A DNA stretch of 64,000 nt. Origin: Delphinus delphis. Lineage: Eukaryota; Chordata; Mammalia; Artiodactyla; Delphinidae. This document shows positions 1 through 11,155 of this stretch, one piece after another. Within the stretch, counting starts at the first letter, position 1; each line of letters starts with the position of its first letter. The position numbers and the translations under genes were made by a program. The notes under the pieces are model-generated. The model was not told the DNA's origin, searched no databases, and saw only the letters and a list, made by a program, of their open reading frames with translations. Location: the NCBI RefSeq assembly GCF_949987515.2, contig NC_082698.1:1815501-1879500 (forward strand), in the 5' to 3' direction.

Positions 1-2690
1 TGAGGCCACCATCATCCTGACACCAAAACCAGACAAAGATATCACAAAAAAAGAATATTACAGGCCAATATCACTGATGAACATAGATGCAAAAATCCTC
101 AACAAAATACTAGCCCACTAACTCAAACAATACATTAACATTACTCACTGTAGACGTATTATTGCCACAGGCATTAGTTTCTGCAAAAATCCCTTGGTCA
201 ATAATGTGTTAAAGGATCATACACCATGATCAAGTGGGATTTATCCCAGGGATGCAAGGATTTTTCAATATCTGCAAATCAATCAATGTGATACACCACA
301 TTAACAAATTAAAGAATAAAAACCATACGATCGTCTCAGTAGATGCAGAAAAAGCTTTTGATAAAATTCAACATCCATTTATGATAAAAATTCTTCAGAA
401 AGTCGGCATAGAGGCAACATACGTCAACATAATAAAGGCTATATATTACAAACCCACAGGTAACATTATACTCAATTGTGAAAAGCTGAAATCATTTCCT
501 ATAAGATCAGGAACAAGACAAGGATGCCCACTCTTGCCATTTTTATTCAGCATAGTTTTGGAAGTCCTAGCCACAGCAATCAGAGAAGAAAAAGAAATAA
601 AAGGAATTCAAATTGGAAAAAGAAGAAGTAACACTGTCATTGTTTGCAGACATGTAGAAAATCCTAAAGATGCTACCAGAAAACTACTAGAGCTCATCAA
701 CAAATTTGGTAAAGTTGTTGGACACAAAATTCATATACAGAAATCTGTTGTATTTCTATACACTAACAATAAAATATCAGAAAGAGAAATTAAGGAAACA
801 ATCCCATTCACCTTTGCATCAAAAAGAATAAAATACTTAGAAATAAACGTACCTAAGGAGGAAAAAGACCTGTACTCCAAAAACTGTAAGATGCTGATGA
901 AAGAAATTGAAGATGACACAAACAGATGGAAAGCTATACCATGTTCTTGGATTAGAAGAATCAGTATTGTTAAAATGACCATACTTCCCAAGGAAATCTA
1001 CAGATTCAGTACAATCCCTATCAAATTACCAGTGGCATTTTTCACAGAACTAGAACAAAAAAATTTTAAATTTGTATGGAAACACAAAGACCCTGAATAG
1101 CCAAAACAATCTTGAGAAAGAAGAATGGAGCTAGAGGAATCACACTCCCTTACTTTAAATTATACTATTGATAAAAAGCTACAGTAATCAAAGCAGTATG
1201 GTACTGGCACAAAAACAAACACATAGATCAATGGAACAGGGTAGAGAGCCCAGAAATAAACCCACACATTTATGGTCAATTAATCTATGACAAAGGATGC
1301 AAGAATATACAATGGAGAAAAGACAGTTTCTTCAATAAGTGGTGCTGGGAAAACCAGGCAGCTACATGTAAAAGAATGAAATTAGAACATTCTCTAACAC
1401 CATTTTCAAAAATAAATTCAAAATGGATTAAAGACGTAAATGTAAGATTGGATACTATAAAACTCCTAGAGGAAAACATAGGCAGAACACTCTTTAACAT
1501 AATTTGCAGAAATATATTTTTGGATCCATCTCCTAGAGTAATGGAAATAAAAACAAAATTAAACAAATGGGACCTAATTAAGCTTAAAAGCTTTTGCATA
1601 GCAAAGGAAACCATAAACAAAACAAAAGACAACTTACAGACTAGGAGAAAATATTTGCTAACGATGCTACCAACAGATTAATTTTCAAAATATAAAAACA
1701 GCTCATACAGCTTAATATCAAAAAACAAACAACCCAATAAAAAAATGGGCAAAAGATCTAAATAGACATTTCTCCAAAGAAGACATACAGATGGCCAACA
1801 GGCATATGAAAAGATGCTCAATATCACTAATGATTAGAGAAATGTATATCAAAACTACAATGAGGTATGAGCTCACACCAGTCAGAATGGCCATCATTAA
1901 AATGTCTACAAATAATAAATTCTGGAGAGGGTGTGGAGCAAAAGGAACCCTCCTACGCTGGTGGTGGAGATGTAAATTGGTACAGCCACTATGGAGAACA
2001 GTGTGGAGGGTCCTTAAAAAACTGCAAATAGAGTTGCTCTATGACCTTGCAATCCCACACTTGGGCATATGTCTGGAAAAAACTCTAATTCAAAAAGATA
2101 CATGCACCCCAATGTTCATAGCAGCACTATTTACAATAGCTAAGACATGGAAGCAACCTGAAAGTCTATGGACAGAAGAATGGATAAAGAAGATGTGGTA
2201 CATATATACAATGGAATGTTAGTCATAAAAAAGAAAGAAATAATGACATTTACAGCAATGTGGATGGGCCTAGAGATGATCGTATTAAGTAAGTCAGATG
2301 GAGAAAGACAAATAATATATGATTTCACTAATATTTGGAATCTAAAAAAAGATACAAATGAACTTATTTAGAAAACAGAAATAGACACACAGACTTAGAA
2401 AACAAACGTATGGTTACCAAAGGGGATAGTGGGGATGGGGGAGAGGTAAATTAGGAGTTTGGTATTAACATATACACACTACTGTATATAAAATAAACAA
2501 CAAGGATCTACTGTATAGCCCAGAGAACTATACTCAATATCTTGTAATAACCTATAATGGAAAAGAACCTGAAAGAGAATATATACATATCTGTATAACT
2601 GAATCACTTTGCTGTATGCTTGAAACTACTACAACATTGTAAATTAACTATACTTCAATAAAAATAGAACTAAGCCAAAGTAAAGAAATA
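1..2690 (+). mobile_element. LINE-1, 3' half (ORF2 reverse transcriptase to A-rich tail), enters from the left edge
   Basis: The window opens inside L1 ORF2, just before the reverse transcriptase core, and continues in order through the thumb region, the cysteine-rich C-terminus and a 3' UTR ending in an AATAAA-rich tail near 2650-2700. The order and spacing match the complete L1 at 28970-38722, so the family call is firm. About 90 bases at 121-210 do not match the second copy, where the text passes directly to the 'GGATCATACACCATGATCAA' segment; this looks like a small insertion or replacement. Frames are broken repeatedly, so the copy is dead. The left end and left target-site duplication lie outside the window. 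Confidence 0.93.
234..1100 (+). pseudogene. L1 ORF2 reverse transcriptase fragment, catalytic motif lost
   Basis: A 288-codon open stretch of L1 ORF2 reverse transcriptase. Visible family motifs are the fingers/palm segment with [14 protein letters not shown] (residues about 38-50) and the [10 protein letters not shown] motif (about 91-100), which in L1 precedes the active site. The FADD active-site box that should follow at about residue 135 is missing: the sequence runs from NTVIVC directly into HVENPKDAT, consistent with a small in-frame loss. The C-terminal part continues through [10 protein letters not shown] and ends at KHKDPE, where a premature stop interrupts ORF2. It cannot encode an active polymerase. 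Further ORF2 pieces follow in other frames at 1376-1681 and 1791-2222. Confidence 0.9.
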
Positions 2691-2744
2691 AAGAAATACA
2701 AAGGTATAAACTTTATAATTAAAAGGAAAGATTTTCATCTTTAT

Positions 2745-5700
2745 ATATATTATGTCCACAAGAAACTCATTTTTAATATAAAACCCTAGAGCAGATGAAA
2801 GTAAAAACGTGGAAAAGATACAGCATGCAAATCAGAAGAAAACTGGAGTACTGTATTAATATTAGGTAAATTAGAATTCAGAACCAGAAGTATTGCAGGA
2901 ATAGGAAGGGACACTCCATAACTAAAATTCATAACTAAATACATACCAAGAAGGCATAACAGTTGTAAATGTGTGTGCGTCTAGCAAAAGAACTTCAACA
3001 TACGCGAACAAAAGCTAATCAGACTTAAAAAAGAAACGGACAAGTCCATAACTATGTTCGGAAATTTCAACACTCATCTCCCAGAAATTAATAGAGCAAG
3101 AAGGAAGAATACCAATAAGGATTTACAGAATTTACACAATACTATCCAGTAACTTCATTAAATTGACATTTATAGAATACCTAACAATAATATAATACAT
3201 TTTTTTTTGTATACATGGAACATTCAGCAATACAGACCTTATTCTAAGCCACAAAAGTCAACAAATTTTAAATGAAAATATACACAATTTGTTCTCTGGC
3301 CACAGTATAACTAAATTAGAAATCAATAACAGAAAAATACCCAGAAAAATTGCCAAATATCTGGAAATTTAAAAAAATACTCCCGAATGACCCATGGGCC
3401 AAAAAGGAAGTGGCAAAGAGAATTGCAAAATATTTTGAATTGAATAAAAATGAAAATCAATATTAAAAATATTATCACAGAGCATAGCTCCAACAGTGTT
3501 CAGATGGAAACTTATAGCACTAAAATGCCTACATTAAAAAATAAATTTTCAAAAACTATTAGCAAACCAAATTCAACAGCACATTAAAGGGATCATACAC
3601 CATGATCAAGGGGGATTTGTCCCTATGATGCAAGGTTGGTTCAGCATATCCAAATCCATAAATGTGATATAGCATATTAATAGAATGAAAGATAAAAATC
3701 ACATGATCATGTCAATAGATGCGGAAAAAGAATTTGACAATAATACAACATTCTTTTGTGATAACAACCCCCAGACTTCAGCAAACTGGATATTCAGGGG
3801 CCATACTTCAATATTACACTGACAAAGGACATCTATGAAAGAACCATATCTAACGTTGTATGTAAGAGTGAACACCTGATGTTTTCTCTCTAAGATAGAG
3901 AACCAGGCAAGGGCTTGTGCTTCCACCACTTCTTTGCAAAATTATACTTGAAGACCTAACCAATGCAATAAGGCAAAAAGAAAAGGAAAAAAAAAGCATG
4001 AAAAGCATACAGATTGGAAAGGAAGAAATAAAGCTGTCTCTACGTGCAGACAAAATTGTTGCCATATCGACCGTCTCAGAGAGTCTACCAGAAGCTGCTA
4101 GTACCAATAAGTGAATTTAGCAAGGCTGCAGGATGCAAGGTCAGTGTGAAAATTCAATAGTATCCCTGTATGACCAGTAATAAACAACTAGACATTAAAA
4201 TAAATAGCAGTCTCACTAAAGCACTAAACCCAGAAAATATTTGTGGATTAATCTAACAAAATATGAATCCTGAAAACTACAAAACATTGAGTGGAGAAAT
4301 CAAAGACTAATATATGGAGTGATATTTTGTATTAATGGGCTGGAAGACTCAATACTGTTAAGATGTCAGTGCTCTCCAAATTAATCTATAAATTCTGTGT
4401 AATCCCAAACAAAATCCCAGTTTCACAGAAATTAACAAGCTAATTCTATCACTGATATGGGAAGCCAAAGGAAGTAGAATGGCCACGACAGTGTTGAAAA
4501 TGAACAGCAAATGTGGAGGTCTCCTATGGAACAGATGTGAATGCGTATGATAAAGCTACAAGAATGAAGGCTTCGTGGAACTGGCAAAGTCGGGGGAACA
4601 GAGATCAGTAGAACACAATCATAGACCCTTCAGAAACAGACACACGCATACATGGTCAACTGATTTTTTTACAGAGCATTCAGTAGAGAAAAACTTGCCT
4701 TTACAATAAATGGTTTTGGAACAGTTGAACATTCATCTTTAAAATAAACAAACCTTGATAAATACCTTGTATCATATATAAAAATTACCTCAAAATAGCT
4801 TATAAATCTGATTTTAAAACCAAAGTCCTAGAACTTCTCAAAGGAAACATAAAAGAAAATTTTCTGACCTTGATTTAGGCAAAATGTTTTTAGATATGAC
4901 ATCAAAAGATGAACCATAGAATAAAATGCATTGATAATTGGATTTCATCAAAATTATATACTGTTGCTCTTTGAAATGACTTTTAATAAAATGAAAAGAA
5001 AAGCCACATACTGGGAGAAAATATTTGCAAAGCATAGATCTAATAGAGAATTGATATCCATAATATACAAGGAACTCTCATAAAACAATAATAAGAAAAC
5101 AAGTAACCCAGCAAAATATGTGATCAGACACATCACCAACAGAGATATATAATGTCAAATGGGCACATGAAAATATGCTCAATGTTATCTATCATTAGGG
5201 AAACACAAATAAAATCCGGAATGAAGAGTCCCTACACACGTACTGGAAGGGCTATCTATTCTATACCCAGGAATCTCACTCCTAGGTATTTACCCAAGAG
5301 TAATAAAGAGATGTTTCCACACGAAAGCCTGTACACAGATGTTTATAATGGCTTTATGAGTAACAAAACCTGGGAACAGTCCAAATAGCCATTAACTATT
5401 GCATAGATTGACACACTCAGGCACATCCAAACTATGGACCACAACAGAAACCACCACGAATGGACTTCTAACACACGCGGTGACATGATTGAATCCTAAT
5501 AGATCGTGCTGAGCGGAAGAACCCAGAGTCAAACGTTTGTATCATAGATGATTCCTTTTTTTTTTTTTTTTTTTTTGCGATACGCGGGACTCTCACTGTT
5601 GCGGCCTCTCCCGTTGCGGAGCACAGGCTCCGGACGCGCAGGCTCAGCGGCCATGGCTCACGGGCCCAGCCACTCCGCGGCATGTGGGATCTTCCCGGAC

Positions 5701-6022
5701 CGGGGCACAAACCGTGTCCCCTGCATCGGCAGGCGGACTCTCAACCACTGCGCCACCAGGGAAGCCCGATGATTCCCTTTTCATGACGTTATAGGAAAAG
5801 GAAAACTATAAGACCAAACACAGATCAGTGGTTTCCAGGGATTGGTGGGAGGAGGGTACTGACCACAGAGGGGCAGAGGGCAGGTTTTGGGGTTGTGGAC
5901 AGTTATCTGATTGTGGTGGTGGTTACATGACTGCCTTTGCAGAAATTCAGAGAACTGTACACTAAGAGAATGAATTCCACTGTAGATAAATTACACCTGA
6001 ATGCACCCAACTTTTAGAAAGA
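2745..6022 (+). mobile_element. Older LINE-1 (L1M type), eroded ORF2 and 3' UTR
   Basis: A second L1 follows in the same orientation and starts again at the endonuclease part of ORF2 (CTACAAGAAACTCA-like text near 2755), so it is a separate element. The reverse transcriptase region is recognisable near 3590-3730, the cysteine-rich end near 5140-5390, and the 3' UTR near 5790-6020 with the L1M phrase GATCAGTGGTTTCCAGGGAT. Divergence is much higher than in the first element: no reading frame exceeds about 80 codons and several segments are missing. It is interrupted by the SINE at 5556-5767. The junction with the first L1 (2690-2745) is A/T-rich and cannot be placed exactly. Confidence 0.85.
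5556..5767 (-). mobile_element. CHR-type tRNA-derived SINE, inserted antisense in L1M
   Basis: Read on the minus strand it begins with GGGCTTCCCTGGTGGCGCAG, the tRNA-related head of the cetartiodactyl CHR SINE, and ends with an A tract (poly-T at about 5556-5576 on the plus strand). Flanking direct repeats GATGATTCC(C)TTT at 5547 and 5768 are the target-site duplication and show that the L1M 3' UTR was the target. The copy is close to the one at 40573, which suggests a fairly young insertion. It carries the RNA polymerase III promoter region of its tRNA ancestor but no protein. Confidence 0.93.
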
Positions 6023-6795
6023 GAGAGACTTAAAGAGACATACCCAGTAAAGTGTGTGGCGTTTATTGACCCTTGTTTGAACAAGGCATACAGAAAATTG
6101 TGAGACAACAGGAGAAACTGGAGCAGTTGACTAAATGTTTAACAGTTTAAAGAAATGATTGTTTAAAATTTACGTATTTTATTTATTTATCTTTATTTTT
6201 GGCTGCCTTGGGTCTTCGTTGCTGCACTCGGGCTTTCTCTAGTTGCAGCGAGTGGGGGCTACTCTTTGTTGCGGTGCGTGGGCTTCTCATTGCAGTGGCT
6301 TCTCTTGTTGAGGATCATGGGCTCTAGGGCACACGGACTTCAGTAGTTGTGGCTCGCGGGCTCTAGAGCGCAGGCTCAGTAGTTGTGGCACACGGGCTTC
6401 GTTGCTCCGCGGCATGTGGGATCTTCCCAGACCAGGGCTTGAACCCATGTCCCCTGCATTGGCAGGTGGATTCTTAACCACTGCGCCACCAGGGAAGCCC
6501 AAGAAATTATTAATTTTGTTAATTTGTAAGTGTTGTTAGAGTTCTATGCTCATGCTTTTAAAAAGAACCTGTATATTTTAGAGATGCCGGCAGAAACATG
6601 TACAGCTGAAGTAAAATCTGTATGTTTTATCAGTAATCCAGGTGTGGGTGCTAGGAGTGCAGGTGTGAAGATGAAACAAGCCCAGTCATGAGCTGATAAT
6701 CGTGGAGGGTGGGTGATGGGACGTGGGATTCATTATATAATTCTCTATTATATTACTGTTGAAAACTTTCATAATAAAAATTAAAGAAAAAAGAG
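6023..6795 (+). mobile_element. L1M-type 3' end, split by a SINE
   Basis: Text such as TTGACCCTTGTTTGAACAAG (from about 6069), GATGAAACAAGCCCAGTCATGAG (6672-6694) and the terminal TTTCATAATAAAAATTAAA (about 6767-6785) is the usual 3' end of an old mammalian L1 subfamily. It follows the previous L1M directly, and whether it is part of the same insertion or a separate one cannot be told by eye. The SINE at 6161-6500 interrupts it. No coding capacity remains. Confidence 0.65.
6161..6500 (-). mobile_element. CHR-type SINE, longer subfamily, antisense
   Basis: On the minus strand the element starts at 6500 with the GGGCTTCCCTGGTGGCGCAG head and runs about 340 bases to an AT-rich tail. Its body (text like TTGGCTGC..TTGGGTCTTCGTTGCTGC on the plus strand) is longer than the 5556 and 40573 copies and matches the copies at 8566 and 27622, so two SINE subfamilies are present. 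Flanks AAGAAATGATT (6150-6160) and AAGAAATTATT (6501-6511) differ at one base and are the target-site duplication. Confidence 0.9.
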
Positions 6796-8552
6796 TAAAA
6801 AGTAATAGCATGAAGGACACTTCAAGAAATCGCAAAGAGTGATTTCATAGATTTCATATACCTGCCACAGTGCAACAAAACTGCAACCTTAAAATAAGCT
6901 ATAAAGAGATGCCCAGCAGTCTTGAAGTTAAAAGGCTGCCCCCAAAATAAATGAACGAGACAGAAATCAATATTACAAAATAAACCTTCTATAAGGTAAC
7001 CAAACATGATGTGCCCATATTAGAAGTCATAATATGTAGCCAACAGTACTACAGGGCAAATGTGGAGCCAGAAGTGATATGTGAACTATGAGAGCACAGG
7101 CACAGAATAAATCAGCTTAAATCAAGGCATTAGAAAAGTTTCCTTAGCGAAAACCAAGGAAAATCTGAGGAAGCAAGTGATAAAAAGTAAAGGCAAACAT
7201 TTATAGTTTCAAAAACGGAAATGAATTAAATTGATGAAAATCTCCCCTCCCGTGATCAGAAAAAAAGAAACGCATTCAATGGAGACATCTCTGCTTGATA
7301 TCGGCAGCTTCTTAACAATTAGAATAACTGATTTCTGGCAGCTTTGCAACTTGAATCACGATGGAGCAGCCCATCTACACGCCCACAGGTCTCCTCCCTC
7401 TTCTACCTGGGCAGGTGCGTGGGGACCTTATCCTCACATTTTCTCTTAGCCTGAGTCCCCTCTACACCCTGGCACTCCGTGGATTGTATGGGTAAAATCT
7501 CTCAAACTCCAAGGAGAATCTTCTCCTGATACAGTTTTTTTCAGAACATAGAAAACGGTGAGGCATTAACATAGATTATGAGGTTGGTTACCCATTTTAC
7601 CCATGTTTTTCAAAAATAAAAGAAGCAGCAAACATATTTTTGGGCAGATCTCAGCTGTAAAGTTAGCTGTACAAATCCTAAAAGTATTATTGAAAGTTTA
7701 ACGGTATAGTGACATTAACATCTGCCAAGTTTAAGTGGAGTGCATTTCATGATTGTAGAAATTGTGTCACAATAAGAAAGGCATTGACAGCAACATCGTG
7801 GCCATGTGTTCATTTCATTAGACTACAGGAAGATGTATCGTGTGATAAAAGTAAACAGCCATTAAAAAATCAGGAAAGTAAAAACTGAACTGTAATTCCT
7901 TAACATGATACATAATATTTCTCTAAAAACTGCCACGTCACGTGGCAGGCATCACTGCCGTTCGCATGAGAATCAGTCACTATTTTTTCTTTACTTCGGC
8001 TGTTTTCTGGAAGTTCCAGTCAGTGCAGTAAGAAATGAAAGAGAAACACCACTTGGGGTTTATATACTTCTTTGTATTTTGAAAACTCACAAAATTCAAC
8101 TTAAAAACTCTCAGAATTAAACAGCCGGTTCATCAAAATGGATTGATAAAATATAAACATACAAAAGACAACACAGTCCCTACATATTAATAGTTATTTA
8201 AATGTAGCAGCAGGGATGAGCCTCTGTTCACACAGCATGGGCGATGCATAAAGTTCCTGGGCACACTGTCAACGCAGGTATACAGATCAGAGCCTTCACT
8301 ATGAATGAAACCTAAAAAAGAAAACAAAGAATTTGCTGACTTTGATATTTTTCAACTGGAGAGACTCACTGCGAGCTTGGATAGGAAAATGGAACATTGT
8401 GATCATATCAATTCTTCTCAAATTAATTTATGGATATAATATAATGCTAATTATATTACTTTTTAGAACATGAGAAGATCATTTAAAATTGTTGATCATG
8501 GAAATACGCATGAGGTGAACAAATATATACTTTAAAAATCTATGAAGGACTT
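6796..8552. other. AT-rich intergenic or intronic DNA, nothing assigned
   Basis: No repeat family, splice-site pair or coding frame stands out here. Open frames are all under 75 codons and show no domain resemblance. The sequence is probably unique or very old repeat DNA. Confidence 0.5.
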
Positions 8553-8565
8553 AACTTATTATTCT

Positions 8566-8863
8566 ATTTTATTTATTTATTTATTTTTGGCTGCGTTGGG
8601 TCTTCGTTGCTGCACGTGGGCTTTCTCTAGTTGCGGCGAGCAGGGACCGCTCTTCGTTGTGGTGTTCAGGCTTCTCATTGTGGTGGCTTCTCTTTGTTGC
8701 AGAGCACGTGCTCGAGATGCACGGGCTTCAGTAGTTGTGGCATGAGGGCTCAGTAGTGTTAGTTGCTCTGAGGCATGTGGGATCTTCCTGGACCAAGGCT
8801 TGAACCCATGTCCCCTGCATTGGCAGGTGGATTCTTAACCACTGCACCACCAGGGAAGTCCCC
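8566..8863 (-). mobile_element. CHR-type SINE, longer subfamily, antisense
   Basis: Minus-strand CHR SINE with the same long body as the 6161 copy. A perfect 13-bp target-site duplication AACTTATTATTCT flanks it at 8553-8565 and 8864-8876. The tail is (TTTA)n-like on the plus strand. Confidence 0.92.
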
Positions 8864-8876
8864 AACTTATTATTCT

Positions 8877-9299
8877 AAAGTTACCTCATTTTTTAAAAAT
8901 GTGATACTGATATACTAATCCACATATAGATTAATGCAATGAGTTTTAAGAGAATTGTTATATAAGACAATATTCTAATACCATAGTAAAAGACAGACAT
9001 AAACAGATGACTCACAGAATGATTATAATGGTCATTACGCAATATATGGTTTACTCACAAGTAATTCAGGTAATGCAAATTTAAACCACCGAATATAATA
9101 CTCCCCTATTAAATTAGCACAGACTTTCAAAAAGCCTTGGTGCTCCTTGGTGTTCGCAATGGGGCAGCAGAATGTACGCCCATTCGTACATGGTATTAAA
9201 TGTAGTGTGTACTGGGTCATGGAAGTTGGCTTTCAGATCCTCTGAGAAAATTAATATAATTTCACTCAGTGGTTCTCCTTCTATGGCAAGTTAAAGGAA
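8877..9299. other. AT-rich DNA, nothing assigned
   Basis: No gene, known repeat or regulatory structure was recognised in this stretch. Confidence 0.4.
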
Positions 9300-9690
9300 G
9301 AACAAATATGTATGCACAGTGATTCAGCACCTCGTAATTTATACCAAAAGGAAAAATAAAATCTCAAATGTCCACGACTAAATAACTGGTTAAGTGAGTT
9401 ACAACATAGCAGTAAAAATGAACAGTCTTCAACCATTAGTAGCATCACGTTCGGAAGATTATTTAGACGAAAGAATGCTTTTGTTTTAGTAAATTTTTAA
9501 AAGCAGGTTACAACACGAATGAACAGGATGGTACCAGTTTTGAGAGCATCGTACACACACAGTTCACACACATGCTGATGAAAGACGGAAGGAAACATCC
9601 GAAAGTGTTCCTAGTGGTTATTTCTGGATGCTGGATGTAATATCTTTTATTTTTCATTTTTAATGAGCATGCGTTACTTAGGTTATACAG
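9300..9690 (+). mobile_element. L1M-type 3' end fragment
   Basis: The stretch contains the worn remains of the L1 end that reads 'AAATGTCCACGACTAAATAACTGG ... GTTACAACA ... ATGGTACCAGTTTTG ... TGTTCCTAGTGGTTATTTCTGG' in order, which is typical of old L1 3' regions. It ends in a T-rich patch near 9640-9690. No coding frame. Confidence 0.55.
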
Positions 9691-10420
9691 AATTTACTTA
9701 TACAGTATAATACAGAATGCCATAAAATACATGAAAATACTTCTTTCTTCTTCATGCCATTGAAAATGAGAATATTCGGTGCTGTTTGAGCCTCTCGTCA
9801 GCCGTGTGACCCTGACAGCCCTGTAATGGAGTTGTGTCCATCTTGGAGTTGCTGTTTCCACAAAGAAACAGCCCCGCTGAGGCAAAGCTTGATTTCTTTT
9901 AGCCACTCCTCATATCTGGGTAAGGAGGAGTTCTCCATCTTACAGCCGCAGCGTTAGACGTCTGGAAGAACGCTGGGCAGAGGTCTCTCGTTTCCTCCTT
10001 AGAACTACCCTGTGGGGCCTTGGGGTCCAGTGCAGGTGGCAACGCAATGGTGTCCCCACAGAGCACCCCTCCTGAATGGTCAGGTCTGACTTCACCTGAG
10101 ATCGTACGTCCAGGTGCTGGTGCCGGTGTGGGTGTGGAGTGTAAAGTATAAATAGACTACTCACTCCTAGTCGGGGATCAGCCCCACTCACTAGGAAGTC
10201 AAACCATGATGCTCCCGCTGTCCCTCTGCCTCAGCCCTCAGACTGGGGGTGGGGGGGGTGACCCAATGCCTCGCGATTTCTGGAGGAAAAGGATAAACAG
10301 ATACACCTTTCAGGTCCCCAATTTTACTTAGAAAGTTGGGGGAGACACTCTACCTTCCTATCATGGAAAAACAGATATTTCAGGAGAAGATGCAGATGTG
10401 TTTGACTCTTAGAGACAACA
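9691..10420. other. Non-coding DNA, nothing assigned
   Basis: Mixed base composition, a G-rich run near 10240-10260, and open frames no longer than 83 codons without recognisable domains. Confidence 0.4.
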
Positions 10421-10429
10421 GGAAACCCG

Positions 10430-11155
10430 CAAGGGCACTTCAGCCTTGTGGTGGCCCATTTAGTGCCTGTCCTCCACCCGGCTGGTGTACTCGTGCCTCC
10501 CTCCAGCTCCTGAGCAAACTATTTTGGGTGCTGGCAACCGGGGCAGGGGGATACCTGTCCAAAGGCCGATTCCCCCCGTGACAGCCAGTGGGTAAGAGCT
10601 TACAGACAGAGGAAGGGGGCTACATGCAGAAGCAATACAGTCAGCTCTGGCAGCCATCTTGAAATTGGGCATCGGTGGTCTGACCAGCATCATCTTGATC
10701 GTTTTAGGTACAGGGAATCTTCAGTTCCAGACCAGCATCATCTTGATTGTTTTAGGTACAGGGAATCTTCAGTTCCAGGGCAGGTTTGTTCCCATTTTCT
10801 TGAGGTCAGTTCTCGGAATCGTGGCAGCTTATGTCATGGCTCCAGCCCGGCCATCACGGAGTTAACTTCCTCCACCTGGCGGGGGTTTCCGTATCTACGA
10901 GACAGCTCCCAGGATACGGCTCAGAATATGATCTATAGCCCTTGAGGAGGAACTAAAGGTCCTTGACTATACTTAATGACTAAACTATTATGATTTGGTC
11001 TCCTTTGATCGTTTTCCTCTGTTTCTGCATTTTCTCACTTCTCTGATTAAACTTATTCTTTGGCTAAATTTCTTCCACAGACAAAACGCAGGCTGAGGAC
11101 GTGGGGTCGGGGGGGGAAGGACCCTAGGGTCCTGCTCCGCTTCAACTCCACTAAA
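10430..11155 (+). repeat. LTR-like repeat, class not assigned
   Basis: The right part ends with CTCACTTCTCTGATTAAACT followed by TATTCTTTGGCTAAATTTC near 11030-11075, the form of an LTR polyadenylation region. The text upstream (CAGCCATCTTGAAATTGGG, GACAGCTCCCAGGATACGG) also reads like an LTR or LTR/internal junction. I could not name the family, see no certain TG...CA ends and see no target-site duplication. It contains the 48-bp tandem duplication listed separately. Confidence 0.3.
10683..10778. repeat. 48-bp tandem duplication (two units)
   Basis: Two head-to-tail 48-base units (10683-10730 and 10731-10778) starting ACCAGCATCATCTTGAT are identical except for one base (ATCG against ATTG). 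The near identity means that the duplication is recent compared with the repeat that contains it. Confidence 0.97.

Noticed and set aside
5548..5772. Short frames across SINE copies (5548, 8542, 27714, 40390-40881)
   Set aside because: They are translations of CHR SINE sequence, which has no protein product. The same peptide texts recur at each copy.
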